A stretch of DNA of 64,000 bases from Catellatospora citrea (GCF_003610235.1 NZ_RAPR01000001.1:8122001-8186000); one strand, 5' to 3'. Counted from the stretch's first letter, positions 23,011 to 32,412 are shown. The notes: a model not told the origin generated them from the letters alone. A program made the numbers and translations.

Positions 23011-25278
23011 TCACCTCACGTAGATGTTGGGGGAGTTGGGGGTGCTCATGCCGTCGCCGATGAAGAAGCTCGGGTGCGGCGGCTGGTTGTAGGCGGTGTT
23101 CTGCCAGGCGATGGCGACCCGGTACATCGGGTCGTGCATCAGGGTGTGGATGCGCCGGTCGGTGGTGTTGGTCGTGGCGTAGATGCGCAGCGCGGTGTTG
23201 TCGCTGGTACGCCAGATGACCTCCTCGCGCCAGTCGCCGAATAGGTCGGCCGACAGCGCGGGCGTGGACTTGGTGCCGTTGTTGGACGCGACGTTGCTGC
23301 CCGTGAGCAGCCGGGTGTCGCCGCCGGTGCCGTACTTGTCGATGTGCGTGCCGTCGAGCAGCTCGCGCACCGGGTCGCCGTCCCACCAGACCAGGAAGTT
23401 GATCGAGCTGGGTTCCCGGCCGAGGGAGGCGCCGTTGGCGGTGTTGCGCAGGGTGGTGTCGCTGGCCGACCACGCTTCCGCGCCGGGGCTGCCGGCCCAG
23501 ATGTCGCCCGCGACACCGCGGCCGTTGTCCGCCCCGGAGGCGGTGCTCCACAGGATCTGACCGGTGCGCGCGTCGGCCAGCCACGAGCCGGGCTGGCTGG
23601 TGGACTCGCTGACCTTGAACACTTCGAGGCCCGCGCGGCTCGGGACGAGGTCTCCGACGTGCAGGGTGTCGCCGTGGCCGCGGCCGGTGTTCCACAGCGG
23701 CGTGCCGTTGTCGTTGATGGCCATCGCGCCGAAGATGATCTCGTCGCGGCCGTCGGCGTCGACGTCGCCGATGGACAGCTGGTGGTTGCCCTGTCCGGCG
23801 TACTGGCTGCCGGCGCTGTTGGAGTCGAACGTCCAGCGGCGGGTCAGCGAGCCGTTGCGGAAGTCCCAGGCGACGATGACGGTGCGGGTGTAGTAGCCGC
23901 GCGACATGATCAGCGAAGGGCGGGCGCCGTCGAGGTAGGCCGTGCCGGCCAGGAAGCGGTCGACGCGGTTGCCGTAGCTGTCGCCCCAGGACGACACGGT
24001 GCCGCGCGCCGGCTCGTAGCTGACGGTGGACAGGGCCGCGCCGGTGAGGCCGTTGAACATGGTGAGGTACTCGGGCCCGGACAGGATGTAGCCGTCGCCG
24101 TTGCGGTAGTCGGCGCTCGCGTTGCCGATCACGGTGCCGACGCCGTCGCGGGTCGCGTCGGCGGTCTTCATGGCCACCTCGGCGCGGCCGTCGCCGTCGT
24201 AGTCGTACACCTGGAACTGGGTGTAGTGCGCCCCGGCCCGGATGTTGCGGCCCAGGTCGATGCGCCACAGGCGGGTGCCGTTGAGCCGGTAGGCGTCGAC
24301 GTAGACGTTGCCGGTGACGCCCGCCTGGGAGTTGTCCTTGGCGTTGTCGGGGTCCCACTTGAGCACGATCTCGTACTGGCCGTCGCCGTCGAGGTCGCCG
24401 ACGGACGCGTCGTTGGCCGAGTAGCCGCTCGCTGGTGCGGAGATCGGCACGTCGAGGTAGTTGCCGCCGGTGAAGCGCAGCGACGGCGGCGAGGCGGCCT
24501 GCTCGGTGCCGTTGACGACGGCGCGCACGGTGTACGAGGCGTCGGCGGCGGCCCCGCTGTCCAGGTAGTTCGTCGAGTTGGTGATCGGCGCGGAGGTCAC
24601 CTTGGTGCCGCCGCGGTAGACGTTGAAGCCGGTGCTGTAGGACTCGGTGCCGAGCAGCCGCCAGGAGACCAGGTTGGCGCTGCCGGAACGCACGCTGACC
24701 AGGCCCCGGTTGAGGTCCTCCATCTGCTTGGCCCCGGACGGCGGCGGGCCGGACGGCGACGGGCTGGGCGAGGCGGGCGCCGACGGCGACACGGAGGGCG
24801 AGGCCGACGGCCGCGGGGAAGCCGACGCGGACGGCGACGGCGCGGCCGAGGTCGGCGCGGGCGCTCCGGTGCAGGTGGTGCCGTTGAGCGCGAAGCTCGC
24901 CGGGGACGGGTTCGACGTGTTGTTCCACGAGGCGTTGAAGCCGAACGCGGTGCTCGCGTTGGTGGCGATGGGCGCGTTGTAGCCGGCGTCGGTGACCGAG
25001 ACGTTCGCGCCGGACTGGGTGAAGCTGCCGTTCCAGAGCTGCGTGACGGTCTGCCCGGCGGTGAAGGCCCAGGTCAGGGTCCAGCCGTTGACGGGGTCGC
25101 CGAGGTTGGTGACGGTGACGTTGGCGCCGAAGCCGCCGCCCCACTGGTTGGTGACGGTGTAGTCGACGCGGCAGCCGGCGGCCGCCTGGGCGCTGACCGC
25201 GGTCACGACGCCCGCGGTCAGGACGGTGACGGTGGCGGCGGTGAGCACCGCGAGCCGCCGTCGGGTACGTGTGGGCAT
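23011..25278 (-). CDS. Secreted rhamnogalacturonan endolyase (PL11) with N-terminal CBM2
   Basis: 755 aa. Signal peptide 1-33 (ending AQA). CBM2 at about 34-137 with the two bounding cysteines (GCRVDYTV and TTCTG) and the surface tryptophans (NQWGGG, VNGWTL, LWNGS). A Pro/Ser/Ala linker (138-188) leads to the PL11 catalytic beta-propeller with repeated calcium-type motifs (GDLDGDGQYEIVLKWD, YDYDGDGRAEVAMKTAD, GDVDADGRDEIIFG), as in YesW/YesX. It cleaves the rhamnose-galacturonate backbone of pectin; the CBM2 would target it to cellulose-rich walls. Isolated gene, leftward, with a 344-nt upstream region. Start chosen at ATG 25278 with GAGAGG upstream. Confidence 0.95.
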   Translation of the reverse strand: MPTRTRRRLAVLTAATVTVLTAGVVTAVSAQAAAGCRVDYTVTNQWGGGFGANVTVTNLGDPVNGWTLTWAFTAGQTVTQLWNGSFTQSGANVSVTDAGYNAPIATNASTAFGFNASWNNTSNPSPASFALNGTTCTGAPAPTSAAPSPSASASPRPSASPSVSPSAPASPSPSPSGPPPSGAKQMEDLNRGLVSVRSGSANLVSWRLLGTESYSTGFNVYRGGTKVTSAPITNSTNYLDSGAAADASYTVRAVVNGTEQAASPPSLRFTGGNYLDVPISAPASGYSANDASVGDLDGDGQYEIVLKWDPDNAKDNSQAGVTGNVYVDAYRLNGTRLWRIDLGRNIRAGAHYTQFQVYDYDGDGRAEVAMKTADATRDGVGTVIGNASADYRNGDGYILSGPEYLTMFNGLTGAALSTVSYEPARGTVSSWGDSYGNRVDRFLAGTAYLDGARPSLIMSRGYYTRTVIVAWDFRNGSLTRRWTFDSNSAGSQYAGQGNHQLSIGDVDADGRDEIIFGAMAINDNGTPLWNTGRGHGDTLHVGDLVPSRAGLEVFKVSESTSQPGSWLADARTGQILWSTASGADNGRGVAGDIWAGSPGAEAWSASDTTLRNTANGASLGREPSSINFLVWWDGDPVRELLDGTHIDKYGTGGDTRLLTGSNVASNNGTKSTPALSADLFGDWREEVIWRTSDNTALRIYATTNTTDRRIHTLMHDPMYRVAIAWQNTAYNQPPHPSFFIGDGMSTPNSPNIYVR

Positions 25279-25622
25279 GTGCCTCTCCCGAGGAATGGGT
25301 GCGGACCGGGCAGACGCCCGGCACGGTGATCGGGGGATGGAGGATCAGACGGGATGCCGGCGGGCTCGCCTGGCCGTCGCGGGCGCGCGGCCCGGTGCGG
25401 TGGATGACGGAGTCGACGCCTGACCGGCCTGGCTCGGATGCATGCCCGGTGCATCCGTTTCGCCCTTTGGGCGGTAGCGTGCCCTGCTCCCGGCAGAGAT
25501 GTTAGACCTGTCGATGGATGGCCACAAGCGCAGTCGACCGAGGCATGCGGGCGGAAATGCGCTGCGGCCTGCGGTTGCGGCACGGTAGTCTCACCGTCTT
25601 GATCACACGGGGAGGTATCACG
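25279..25622. other. Divergent intergenic region with two small dyads
   Basis: Lies between the PL11 lyase and DIP1984-family genes. GGATGCA/TGCATCC (25436-25442, 25450-25456) and CGCCC/GGGCG (25461-25473) are adjacent dyads that could be operators or an attenuator for either gene. No ORF in it looks real. GGGGAGG (about 25609-25615) is the ribosome site of the rightward gene. Confidence 0.45.
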
Positions 25623-26096
25623 GTGAAGCTTGCCGAAGCCCTGGCGCTGCGCGCCGACGCCGTACGCCGGGTGGAGCAGCTGCGCGCCCGGATCGTCGGC
25701 AGTGCCCGCTACCAGGAGGGCGAGGAGCCGGCCGAGGACGCGGCGGCCCTGCTCGCCGAGTCCGGTGAGGTGCTGACCGAGCTCGAAGCCCTGATCAGTC
25801 GGATCAACCGGACCAACGCCACCGTCAGCACTGTCGGCGGCCTCACCCTGACCGAGGCACTGGCCCGCCGTGACGTGCTGCGGATGCGCCACTCGGTGAT
25901 CACCGCCGCGGCCGATGCCGCCGCCGGCCGTGACCAGCGCGGTATGGCCGTACGCCAGCTGCGCTCGGAGCTGAAGATGCTCAGCGCGCTGTCGGTGGCC
26001 GAGCTGCGCGCCCAGGCCGACCGGCTCGCCCGCGACATCCGCGAGGTGGACGTGGACATCCAGCGCGCCAACTGGGAGGCCGACCTCATGGACTGA
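25623..26096 (+). CDS. DIP1984-family protein
   Basis: 157 aa from GTG 25623, placed 7 nt after GGGGAGG; the longer ORF start lacks a ribosome site. The sequence follows the DIP1984 family closely: KLAEALALRAD, QEGEEPAED, LISRINRTN, LTEALARRDVLR and the C-terminal IQRANWEADL. The family is a small helical bundle, sometimes annotated septicolysin-like, with no proven function. Cytoplasmic; single gene. Confidence 0.9.
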   Translation: MKLAEALALRADAVRRVEQLRARIVGSARYQEGEEPAEDAAALLAESGEVLTELEALISRINRTNATVSTVGGLTLTEALARRDVLRMRHSVITAAADAAAGRDQRGMAVRQLRSELKMLSALSVAELRAQADRLARDIREVDVDIQRANWEADLMD

Positions 26097-26582
26097 CCCC
26101 GGGATGTGCAGCAGGTAGCCGTTGCGGAGGCGTGCACTACCGAGGGCCGGCGGTTCCGGTCCGCCTTCTCTGGCGCGCGAAGGGCAGCGCGGGGGTTCGA
26201 GTCCCCGATCACGACGTATGCCCCCATGGCGCACATGTGATGGCGCACAGCGAACAGCACACCACCGTGTGCAGATCCGTAGCGGCGAGGGCGGGCTCGG
26301 GGCACGCACATCATCGGGGTTGGGAAGGGCGTCTCCGGCCGGAGGCGCCCTTCGCCATCTGCAGGAGCAGGCAGCTCGCCAACCGCAAGTGAGGAGTCTT
26401 GCCCCACGTTTCGGCGCGACGACCGATGGAGCAGGGGCAGGGGCTGCACGGGACGGACTGTGGTGGGTCGGACCGAGCCGCCGCTCGCGCAGTTCGACAC
26501 GTAGGCGCCGTGCTGTGGCATGCGCCTATCAGGACGGATGGTGGCAGGGGTATCTCGGCGGTGACGGCGACCAGCCCGTTGC
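26097..26582. other. Non-coding stretch before the IS remnant
   Basis: About 490 nt without a convincing gene. It holds a T-arm-like sequence (GGGGG TTCGAGT CCCC, 26191-26206) without the rest of a tRNA, a hairpin at 26324-26353, and near 26583 the point where similarity to an IS256 transposase begins. Several frames stay open here but none has protein-like composition. Confidence 0.6.
26324..26353 (+). terminator. Hairpin terminator
   Basis: GAAGGGCGTCTCC (26324-26336) and GGAGGCGCCCTTC (26341-26353), 4-nt loop, one T.G pair. Its GAAGGGCG...CGCCCTTC arms resemble the palindromes at 15201 and 60788 but the loop differs. Confidence 0.75.
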
Positions 26583-27203
26583 GACACCGGCACCGGCGGC
26601 GAGGGCGCCAAGCAGTGGCTGTCGTACCTGACCGAGCTGCGCAACCGCGGCGTGGCCGACGTGTTCATCGTCTGCACCGACGGCCTCAAGGGCATGAGCG
26701 AGGCGATCGAGGCGGCCTGGCCGGCCGCGGTCCACCAAACGTGTGTGATCCATCTGGTGCGCGGCACGCTGCGCTACACCAGCCGTAAGGATTGGCAGCA
26801 CCTCACCGTCGATCTGCGGGCGATCTACACCGCGGCCACTGCCGCGGCGGCCGAAGCGCAGCTGGAGGAGTTCACCGACAAGTGGGGTGACAAGTACCCG
26901 GCGGTGATCCGGCTGTGGCGCGAAGCATGGCCGAGGTTCATTCCGTTCCTGGACTACGACCAGGAGATCCGCAAGGTCATCTACTCGACGAACATGGTCG
27001 AGAGCCTCAACTCCCGGTTTCGTCAGGCCACCCGCCGCCGGGGTCACTTCCCCACCGAGCAGGCCGCGTTGAAAGTGCTGTATCTCGTACTACGAGAGAA
27101 GAGCCGCAACGGCAGCAACCTGCTGTCCGTGCGGATCTACGGATGGAAGAAGGCCCTCAACGCATTCGCCCTGACCTACAGCGACAGGATCAACAACAAC
27201 TAA
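26583..27203 (+). pseudogene. IS256-family (Mutator) transposase, 5'-truncated
   Basis: Similarity starts abruptly at TGTGGEGAKQWLSYLTELRN (about 26586) and runs to the normal C-terminus (SDRINNN, stop 27203), about 206 residues of an expected 400 or so. It keeps the second catalytic Asp (CTDGLKG), the Cys/His motif region (VHQTCVIHLVR) and the catalytic Glu (STNMVESLNSRFRQ) but lacks the N-terminal DNA-binding region and the first Asp, so it cannot be active. The first internal start is GTG 26652. Confidence 0.9.
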
Positions 27204-27254
27204 TCACATCGATCACACCGGCTGCTCACCCACAAAGAAACTGACAGTCCCCTT
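26583..27254 (+). mobile_element. 3' remnant of an IS256-family insertion sequence
   Basis: Contains the 3' part of a Mutator-type transposase gene and, after its stop, a terminal sequence ending ACAAAGAAACTGACAGTCCCC (last part near 27232-27251) that resembles IS256-family right ends. The left end and the first half of the transposase are missing. The right boundary abuts the open frame of the HINT toxin gene. Confidence 0.75.
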
Positions 27255-28112
27255 GGCGTAATCAGCGGGATCGCGACGGAAGGCATCGGTGCTGTCATCA
27301 CCGGCGCATTGCGGACATCCACGTCTGCCATCGCCCGCACCATCGCGACAGTCGTCAGGGGCACCAAGTTCTGCAGCTTCAGTGCCGAGACACCGGTGCT
27401 GCTCGGTGACGGCTCGTCCAAACCCATCAGCGAGATCCAGGTCGGTGACGAAGTGCTTGCCACCGACCCGGCCACCGGTGAGAGCGGTCCACGGGAAGTA
27501 ACCCAGCTGTGGATCCACCAGGACGAGCTCATCGACCTCAAGATCGGCGAGAACTACCTGACAACCACCGAGGACCACCGGTTCTGGAACGAGACCGATC
27601 AGGAGTGGCAGCGCGCCGAAGCGCTCGATGTGGGTGACAAGCTGCGTACCCCGGACGGCAAGACCGCCACGGTGTACGGTCTCCGGCCGGCTACCAGGCA
27701 CATCGCCGCCGCGTACAACCTGACGGTCGCGGAACTGCACACCTACTATGTCATCGCCGGCGACACGCCGGTCTTGGTGCACAACGATGACGACGTCATC
27801 TATTATCGAGGCATTCGGCCCGACTCCGACGACCATCCTTTCTATGCCCGCGACAACGACATTCCAGTGGATAAGAAGACTGGATTTGTGAAAGAAGGTC
27901 TGGGCTTGTCCCTCGACACCGACCCAGAATGGCTGAGGGCAAGAGGAATGGATCCGGTTCCGTTCGACATGTCGACCCTGCCGGACAACATGCGTGTGAT
28001 ACGGCAGGGCCAACGCGATACGCATTATGTGATCGCTCCTAAAGAAGGCGCGGACATCAAGCCCGCGGATTACCGTGCGGCAACCGAGGGCATGAGGACA
28101 ACAACATGCTGA
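27255..28112 (+). pseudogene. HINT-domain polymorphic toxin, C-terminal part (5' end lost at the IS junction)
   Basis: The frame is open from the IS end with no proper start (LGVISGIATEGIGAVITGAL precedes the first TTG at 27309). Then comes a HINT/intein-like domain: KFCSFSAETPVLLGDG (nucleophile Cys), TTTEDHRFW (block B), TYYVIAGDTPVLVHN (C-terminal Asn), about 135 residues. After the Asn a ~110-residue variable toxin domain starts DDDVIYYRGIRPDSDDHPF and includes GLGLSLDTDPEW and DTHYVIAPKEGADI. In RHS/YD or WXG polymorphic toxins HINT autocleavage frees such a tip. The YYRG...GLSL pattern hints at an ADP-ribosyltransferase-like fold, unproven. GC falls clearly in the toxin part. The stop overlaps the next start by 7 nt. 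Confidence 0.8.
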
Positions 28113-28405
28113 TGGGTGAGTCGTTGCCGTACCGCGTTGTATACCCCGATGATCTAGACGATCGCGCGTGGGTGGACGCAACCAGCAAGGGTTCGCTCTT
28201 TGGCGTGCGAATAGTAATCGGCGATCAGGAGCACCGGATCGTGATATACGACGAATTCAGCCTCGTGGAATCGATTCATCATGATGTCGGAAAGTACGGA
28301 TACTACTGCGAGGGCATCATTGTAGTAGTGCCATCCGTCACGTATGTGCACGTCGAGAAGGCGATCCAGACAATGGCTAGCCATAGATTCCGAGATCTCG
28401 ACTGA
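28106..28405 (+). CDS. Putative immunity protein for the HINT toxin
   Basis: 99 aa from ATG 28106, overlapping the toxin stop by 7 nt, the usual arrangement for toxin/immunity pairs. Small, acidic, alpha/beta (YRVVYPDDLDDRAWVD, LFGVRIVIGDQEHRIVIYDE, YYCEGIIVVVPSVTYVHVEKAI). No family recognised. AT-rich codons like the toxin tip, unlike the surrounding genes. Function inferred from position only. Confidence 0.7.
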   Translation: MLMGESLPYRVVYPDDLDDRAWVDATSKGSLFGVRIVIGDQEHRIVIYDEFSLVESIHHDVGKYGYYCEGIIVVVPSVTYVHVEKAIQTMASHRFRDLD

Positions 28406-28443
28406 ACTGCCAAGGTGCATGAACATCGAGATGTGCGAACAGT

Positions 28444-28480
28444 GCCGATGCCCCCGACAAGCTTTGTCGGGGGCATCGGC
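28444..28480. terminator. Strong hairpin terminator
   Basis: GCCGATGCCCCCGACAA (28444-28460) and its perfect complement (28464-28480) with a 3-nt loop, between the immunity gene and the convergent ABC operon. Confidence 0.9.
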
Positions 28481-28562
28481 CCCGCGGCCACGCTGATCCC
28501 ATGGGCACGGCAAACTCGGAAGTCTGCGCCCGATCACGACGTGTGATAGCTCGTGCCCTTCC

Positions 28563-29321
28563 TTACGGAAGTAGAAGACGGGAGAGTCGGCGGGTGGCCA
28601 GCCAGGAGCCGAGGGCGGCCATGGCGAGCAGGTAGCCGACGGCGACGAGCATGCCGGGGTGGAGGTGGCCGGTGGTGAGGCCGCGCAGGAGTTCGATGCT
28701 CTGGTAGAGCGGCAGCGCGGCGACCACAGGCCGTAGTGCGGCGGGGTAGACCGACAGCGGGTAGAACGTGGTCGCGAACAGGAACATCGGCAGCATGACC
28801 AGTTGCAGGTACTGCTGGTGGTGGAACTCGCGGATCACGGTGATGGCGGCCATGCCGGCGGCGGAGAAGGCGTACGCGACGAGCACGCAGGCGGGCAGCG
28901 CGAGCAGCGCCCACCACGAGTGGACCATCCCGAATCCGGCGATCACGACCAGGAAGCAGGCCGCGGACAGGGTGCTGCGCAGCACCGACGCGGCGATCTC
29001 GCCGTACGCGATGTCGCGCACGGTCAGCGGCGTCGTGACGATCGCGTCGTAGAACTTCTCGAAGCGTAGCCGCCACCAGACCGCGCCGGTGGTCTCCGCG
29101 ATGGCGCTGTTCATGGCGGACGTCGCCAGCAGCGCTGGGGCGACGAAGGCCGCATAGGCGACCGCGCCGCCGTCGCCGTCGATGAGCTGTCCGATGCCGA
29201 CGCCGACGGACATCAGGTAGAGGAACGGCTCGAACACCCCGTTGACGGCGAGGTTCCACGGCCGGCCCTTGCGCAGCACCCACAGGTGGCGCAGGACGAT
29301 CACGTGCGCGGCGGGCATCAT
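28563..29321 (-). CDS. ABC-2 type export permease
   Basis: 252 aa from ATG 29321 (AAGGGG 6 nt upstream; a second ATG follows at once). Six-helix ABC-2 permease with the family region FEPFLYLMSVGVGIG near the N-terminus and YDAIVTTPLTVRDIAYGEI in the first long loop. It is third in a leftward operon, 8 nt after the other permease gene. With the ATPase encoded first it resembles NodIJ/DrrAB-type exporters, used for drugs, lipids or polysaccharide precursors; the substrate is unknown. Confidence 0.9.
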   Translation of the reverse strand: MMPAAHVIVLRHLWVLRKGRPWNLAVNGVFEPFLYLMSVGVGIGQLIDGDGGAVAYAAFVAPALLATSAMNSAIAETTGAVWWRLRFEKFYDAIVTTPLTVRDIAYGEIAASVLRSTLSAACFLVVIAGFGMVHSWWALLALPACVLVAYAFSAAGMAAITVIREFHHQQYLQLVMLPMFLFATTFYPLSVYPAALRPVVAALPLYQSIELLRGLTTGHLHPGMLVAVGYLLAMAALGSWLATRRLSRLLLP

Positions 29322-29329
29322 GGTCCCCT

Positions 29330-30118
29330 TCACGGGTGCAGGTGGCGGCGGAAGTTGCGGCGGGCGAGCAGGTAGCCCGCCAGCGCCATGGCCGACAGGT
29401 ACGCGGTGTGGGCGAGGCTGCCCGCCCAGGTGGCGGTGCCGAGGGTGAGGGTGCGGCACAGTTCGACGCCGTGCCACAGCGGGGTGAGCGCGACCAGGTG
29501 CTGTGCCGCCTCGGGCAGCTGGGTGGTGGCGAAGAAGGTGCCGGAGAACAGGTACAGCGGCATCACCACCCATTTGAACAGCGTCTGCACCGGGCGTACG
29601 TCGGGCAGCGTCACCGCCCACGCGGTCACCGGCATCGCGAAGGCGAACCCGGTCAGCGCGGCGGCGGGCAGCACCAGCGCCGCCAGCGGCGACGTCGCGA
29701 CGCCGAACGCGAACATGACGGCGCAGAACGCGGCCGCGCCGATGGCGACCTTCACGGCCATGAACAGCGCGTGACCGTTGAGCACGTCGACGGGTTCGAG
29801 CGGGGTCGCCACGGCGACCGGGTAGGCCCGGCCGGGCATGCGGTGGTAGCTGACCGGGAACGCCGATTCGATCATGCCGTTCTGCATGGACGCGGCGGCG
29901 AGCATGCCGGGGGCGAAAAACGCCAGGTAGCTGACGCCGCCCAGGGCGGCGACGTCCGAGCCGACCAGGGTGCCGAGCCCGGCCCCGATGGCGATCAGGA
30001 ACAGCAGCGGGTTGGCCACGCTGATGACGATGGTGCCCTTCCAGTTGCGCCGGTAGTGCAGCCAGCAGTAGCGGTAGAAGCGCAGGGCCATGCCCCGCGG
30101 CGCGGTGGCGGTCGTCAT
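29330..30118 (-). CDS. ABC-2 type export permease
   Basis: 262 aa from ATG 30118; its start overlaps the ATPase stop by one base (TGATG). Paralogous to the next permease: both carry the FYRYCWLHYRRNWKGT / HVIVLRHLWVLRKGRPW entry region, an NPLLFLIAIGAGLG-type first helix and a TPLEPVDVLNGH loop. The two probably form a heterodimeric channel with the ATPase. Confidence 0.92.
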   Translation of the reverse strand: MTTATAPRGMALRFYRYCWLHYRRNWKGTIVISVANPLLFLIAIGAGLGTLVGSDVAALGGVSYLAFFAPGMLAAASMQNGMIESAFPVSYHRMPGRAYPVAVATPLEPVDVLNGHALFMAVKVAIGAAAFCAVMFAFGVATSPLAALVLPAAALTGFAFAMPVTAWAVTLPDVRPVQTLFKWVVMPLYLFSGTFFATTQLPEAAQHLVALTPLWHGVELCRTLTLGTATWAGSLAHTAYLSAMALAGYLLARRNFRRHLHP

Positions 30119-31071
30119 CAGTCCACCAGCGTCCGGCCGGTCAGCGCGAGGAACACGTCCTCCAGGCTGGACCGGCGCACCAGCGCGGTGACCGGGGTCA
30201 GGCCGAGGGTGTGCGCGGCGGCCAGCGCCGCGTCGCCCTCGGCGGTGTACCACAGCAGCCGGTCGGGCAGCTCCTCGATGCGGTCGCCGGTGACGGCCTG
30301 GCGCAGCTTGTCGAGGGCGGCGGCCTGCTCGCCGATGCCGAAGCGCAGTTCGAGGACCTCGCGGGTGGCGTGCGCGGCGATCAGCTCGGCGGGGGAGCCC
30401 TGCGCGACGATCTTCCCGCCGTCCATCACCACGAGCCGGTCGCACAGCTGCTCGGCCTCGTCCATGTAGTGCGTGGTCAGCACCAGCGTCACGCCCTGCT
30501 GCTTGAGCCGGAACAGCCGGTCCCACAGCACGTGCCGGGCCTGCGGGTCGAGGCCGGTGGTGGGCTCGTCGAGCAGCAGGATCTCCGGCTCGTTGATCAG
30601 GGAGCGGGCGATGGTGAGCCGTCGGCGCATGCCGCCGGACAGCGCGTCGACGCGCTCGGCGGCCTTGTCGGACAGTTGCGCGAAGTCGAGCAGGCCGGTC
30701 GCCCGCTCGTCGATGACGTCGATGGACAGTCCGAAGTAGCGGCCGTAGATGAGCAGGTTCTCGCGCACGCTGAGTTCGGTGTCGAGGGCGTCGTCCTGCG
30801 GCACGACGCCGATCCGGGCGCGGATGCGCCGGCCGTCGGCGGCGGGGTCCATACCGAGCACCCGCAGCGTGCCCGCGGTGGGCGGGGAGACGCAGGCGAG
30901 CATGCGCATGGTGGAGGACTTGCCCGCGCCGTTGGGGCCGAGGAAGCCGAAGGCCTCGCCCCGGTGCAGGGCGAAGTCGATGCCGTCGACGGCGGTGAAG
31001 GGGGCGGAGCGTTTGTCCCGCGGCGGGTAGGTCTTGACGAGCCCCGTGGCTTGTGCGATCACGTCTGACAC
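30118..31071 (-). CDS. ABC transporter ATP-binding protein (DrrA/NodI family)
   Basis: 317 aa. Walker A GPNGAGKSS (about residues 45-53), Q-loop VVPQDD, signature LSGGM, Walker B LLLDEPTTGLDP and switch His in LTTHYMDEAEQL. The C-terminal ~90 residues are the DUF4162-type extension seen in DrrA-like exporters (RRSSLEDVFLALTGR). First gene of the three-gene exporter operon; a short AT-rich promoter region lies upstream. Confidence 0.95.
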   Translation of the reverse strand: MSDVIAQATGLVKTYPPRDKRSAPFTAVDGIDFALHRGEAFGFLGPNGAGKSSTMRMLACVSPPTAGTLRVLGMDPAADGRRIRARIGVVPQDDALDTELSVRENLLIYGRYFGLSIDVIDERATGLLDFAQLSDKAAERVDALSGGMRRRLTIARSLINEPEILLLDEPTTGLDPQARHVLWDRLFRLKQQGVTLVLTTHYMDEAEQLCDRLVVMDGGKIVAQGSPAELIAAHATREVLELRFGIGEQAAALDKLRQAVTGDRIEELPDRLLWYTAEGDAALAAAHTLGLTPVTALVRRSSLEDVFLALTGRTLVD

Positions 31072-31107
31072 AGCCGCCAGCGTAAGGAAAGAGATAGAAA
31101 ATCTGCA

Positions 31108-31134
31108 AGAATTTTACATGACCAGGCAAATTCT
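31108..31134. promoter_or_regulatory. AT-rich dyad upstream of the exporter operon
   Basis: AGAATTT (31108-31114) and AAATTCT (31128-31134), 13 nt apart, in an unusually AT-rich 60-nt stretch between two leftward genes. Likely part of the promoter/operator of the exporter operon, and possibly the 3' end signal of the dehydrogenase gene. Regulator unknown. Confidence 0.45.
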
Positions 31135-31139
31135 GAACT

Positions 31140-32138
31140 TCATGGTACGAGCACCGCCGCGCCCTCGATCCGGTCGCCCGCGAGGTCGGCCAGTGCGTCG
31201 TCGGCCCGGTCCAGCGGGTACACGGTGGTCGTGACGTGCAGCGGGTGTGCCGCCGCCAGGGCCAGGAACTCGCGCCCGTCGTCGCGGGTGTTCGCGGCGA
31301 CGCTGCGCAGCTGCCGCTCCTCGAACAGGTGCCGTTCGTAGTTCAGCACCGGGATGTCGGTCAGGTGGATGCCCGCGACGGCCAGGGTGCCGCCCCGGTC
31401 CAGGGCGGACAGCGCCGGTGGCACCAGGTCGCCGACCGGCGCGAACAGGATCGCCGCGTCCAGCGGCACCGGCGGTGGCTCGTCCGCACCGCCCGCCCAG
31501 GCCGCGCCCAGGCTCAGGCCCAGCTCGCGGGCGGCGGGCGAGCGGGTCATCACGTACACGGTCGCCCCTTGGGCGATGGCGACCTGCGCGGTGAGGTGCG
31601 CGGACGAGCCGAAACCGTAGATGCCCAGGGTGCCCCCGGCGGGCAGCTCGGCGCGGCGCAGCGCCCGGTAGCCGATGATGCCCGCACACAGCAACGGTGC
31701 GAGGTGCACGTCGTCGTATCCGTCCGGCAGGCGGTAGGCGTAGTCCGCGGGCACCGTGGCGTACTCGGCGTAGCCGCCGTCGGCGTCCCAGCCGGTGTAG
31801 CGCGAGGACGGGCACAGGTTCTCCTGGCCGCGCCGGCAGTACACGCAGGCCTGGTCGGTGTGGCGCAGCCAGGCGATGCCGGCGCGGTCGCCGACCGCCC
31901 AGCCGGTCACGGCGTCGCCGCGGGCGGTGACCTCGCCGACGACCTGGTGGCCGGGGATCACCGGGCTGCGGTGGGGCGGCAGGTCGCCCTCCGCGACGTG
32001 CAGGTCGGTCCGGCACACCGCGCAGGCGCGTACCCGTACCAGCAGCTCGTCCGCGGCCGGTGCGGGCACCGGTCGGCGCACCGCCCGCAGCGGCCGGGTC
32101 GCGATCGGGCCCGGCGCGGCGACCTCCCACGCAGCCAT
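31140..32138 (-). CDS. Zinc-dependent alcohol dehydrogenase (MDR family)
   Basis: 332 aa from ATG 32138, with GGAGG upstream; a much longer open frame in this phase only shadows the kinase-like gene. Catalytic zinc ligands in [10 protein letters not shown] and [10 protein letters not shown], structural zinc cysteines in [15 protein letters not shown], and a dinucleotide-binding [10 protein letters not shown] motif. This is the class of medium-chain dehydrogenases acting on primary or aldehyde-type alcohols (AdhA-like). Its stop lies at 31140, 68 nt before the exporter ATPase start, so co-transcription is possible. Confidence 0.92.
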   Translation of the reverse strand: MAAWEVAAPGPIATRPLRAVRRPVPAPAADELLVRVRACAVCRTDLHVAEGDLPPHRSPVIPGHQVVGEVTARGDAVTGWAVGDRAGIAWLRHTDQACVYCRRGQENLCPSSRYTGWDADGGYAEYATVPADYAYRLPDGYDDVHLAPLLCAGIIGYRALRRAELPAGGTLGIYGFGSSAHLTAQVAIAQGATVYVMTRSPAARELGLSLGAAWAGGADEPPPVPLDAAILFAPVGDLVPPALSALDRGGTLAVAGIHLTDIPVLNYERHLFEERQLRSVAANTRDDGREFLALAAAHPLHVTTTVYPLDRADDALADLAGDRIEGAAVLVP

Positions 32139-32202
32139 GGTGTCCACGCCTCCATCATCGTCGTGCCCGGCGGTGTCGGGGCGCTGATCTACCATCAGGG
32201 CC

Positions 32203-32412
32203 ATGAGCGCAGCGGCCGGGGACGAGATCCCGAAGATCAGCGGGCCGGCGAACGACGCCCTGGCCCTCGCGGGGCACACCACCCTGACCGCGATCTCCCA
32301 GCTGGCCAAGAAAGACCTGCTCGACCTGCACGGCGTCGGGCCGAAGGCGATCCGGATCCTGCGCGAGGCGCTCGCCGAACGGGGCCTGACCTTCGCCGAC
32401 GAGCAAAAGTGA
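32203..32412 (+). CDS. Helix-hairpin-helix DNA-binding protein
   Basis: 69 aa. The C-terminal two thirds match the helix-hairpin-helix fold of the RNA polymerase alpha C-terminal domain type: [32 protein letters not shown] (residues ~19-50, split), with GVGPKA as the hairpin. Small proteins of this kind in actinomycetes are probably non-sequence-specific DNA binders. Followed 44 nt later by the kinase-like gene. Confidence 0.8.
   Translation: MSAAAGDEIPKISGPANDALALAGHTTLTAISQLAKKDLLDLHGVGPKAIRILREALAERGLTFADEQK

Noticed and set aside
26180..26220. T-arm-like sequence GGGGG TTCGAGT CCCC as a possible tRNA gene
   Set aside because: No matching acceptor strand, anticodon arm or CCA at the right distance, so no tRNA can be folded. 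It may be a degraded remnant but that cannot be shown.
27309..28112. HINT toxin ORF as a complete small gene starting at TTG 27309
   Set aside because: The frame is open through the preceding region to the IS end with continuous protein-like sequence, and no ribosome site precedes the TTG; a 5' truncation explains it better.
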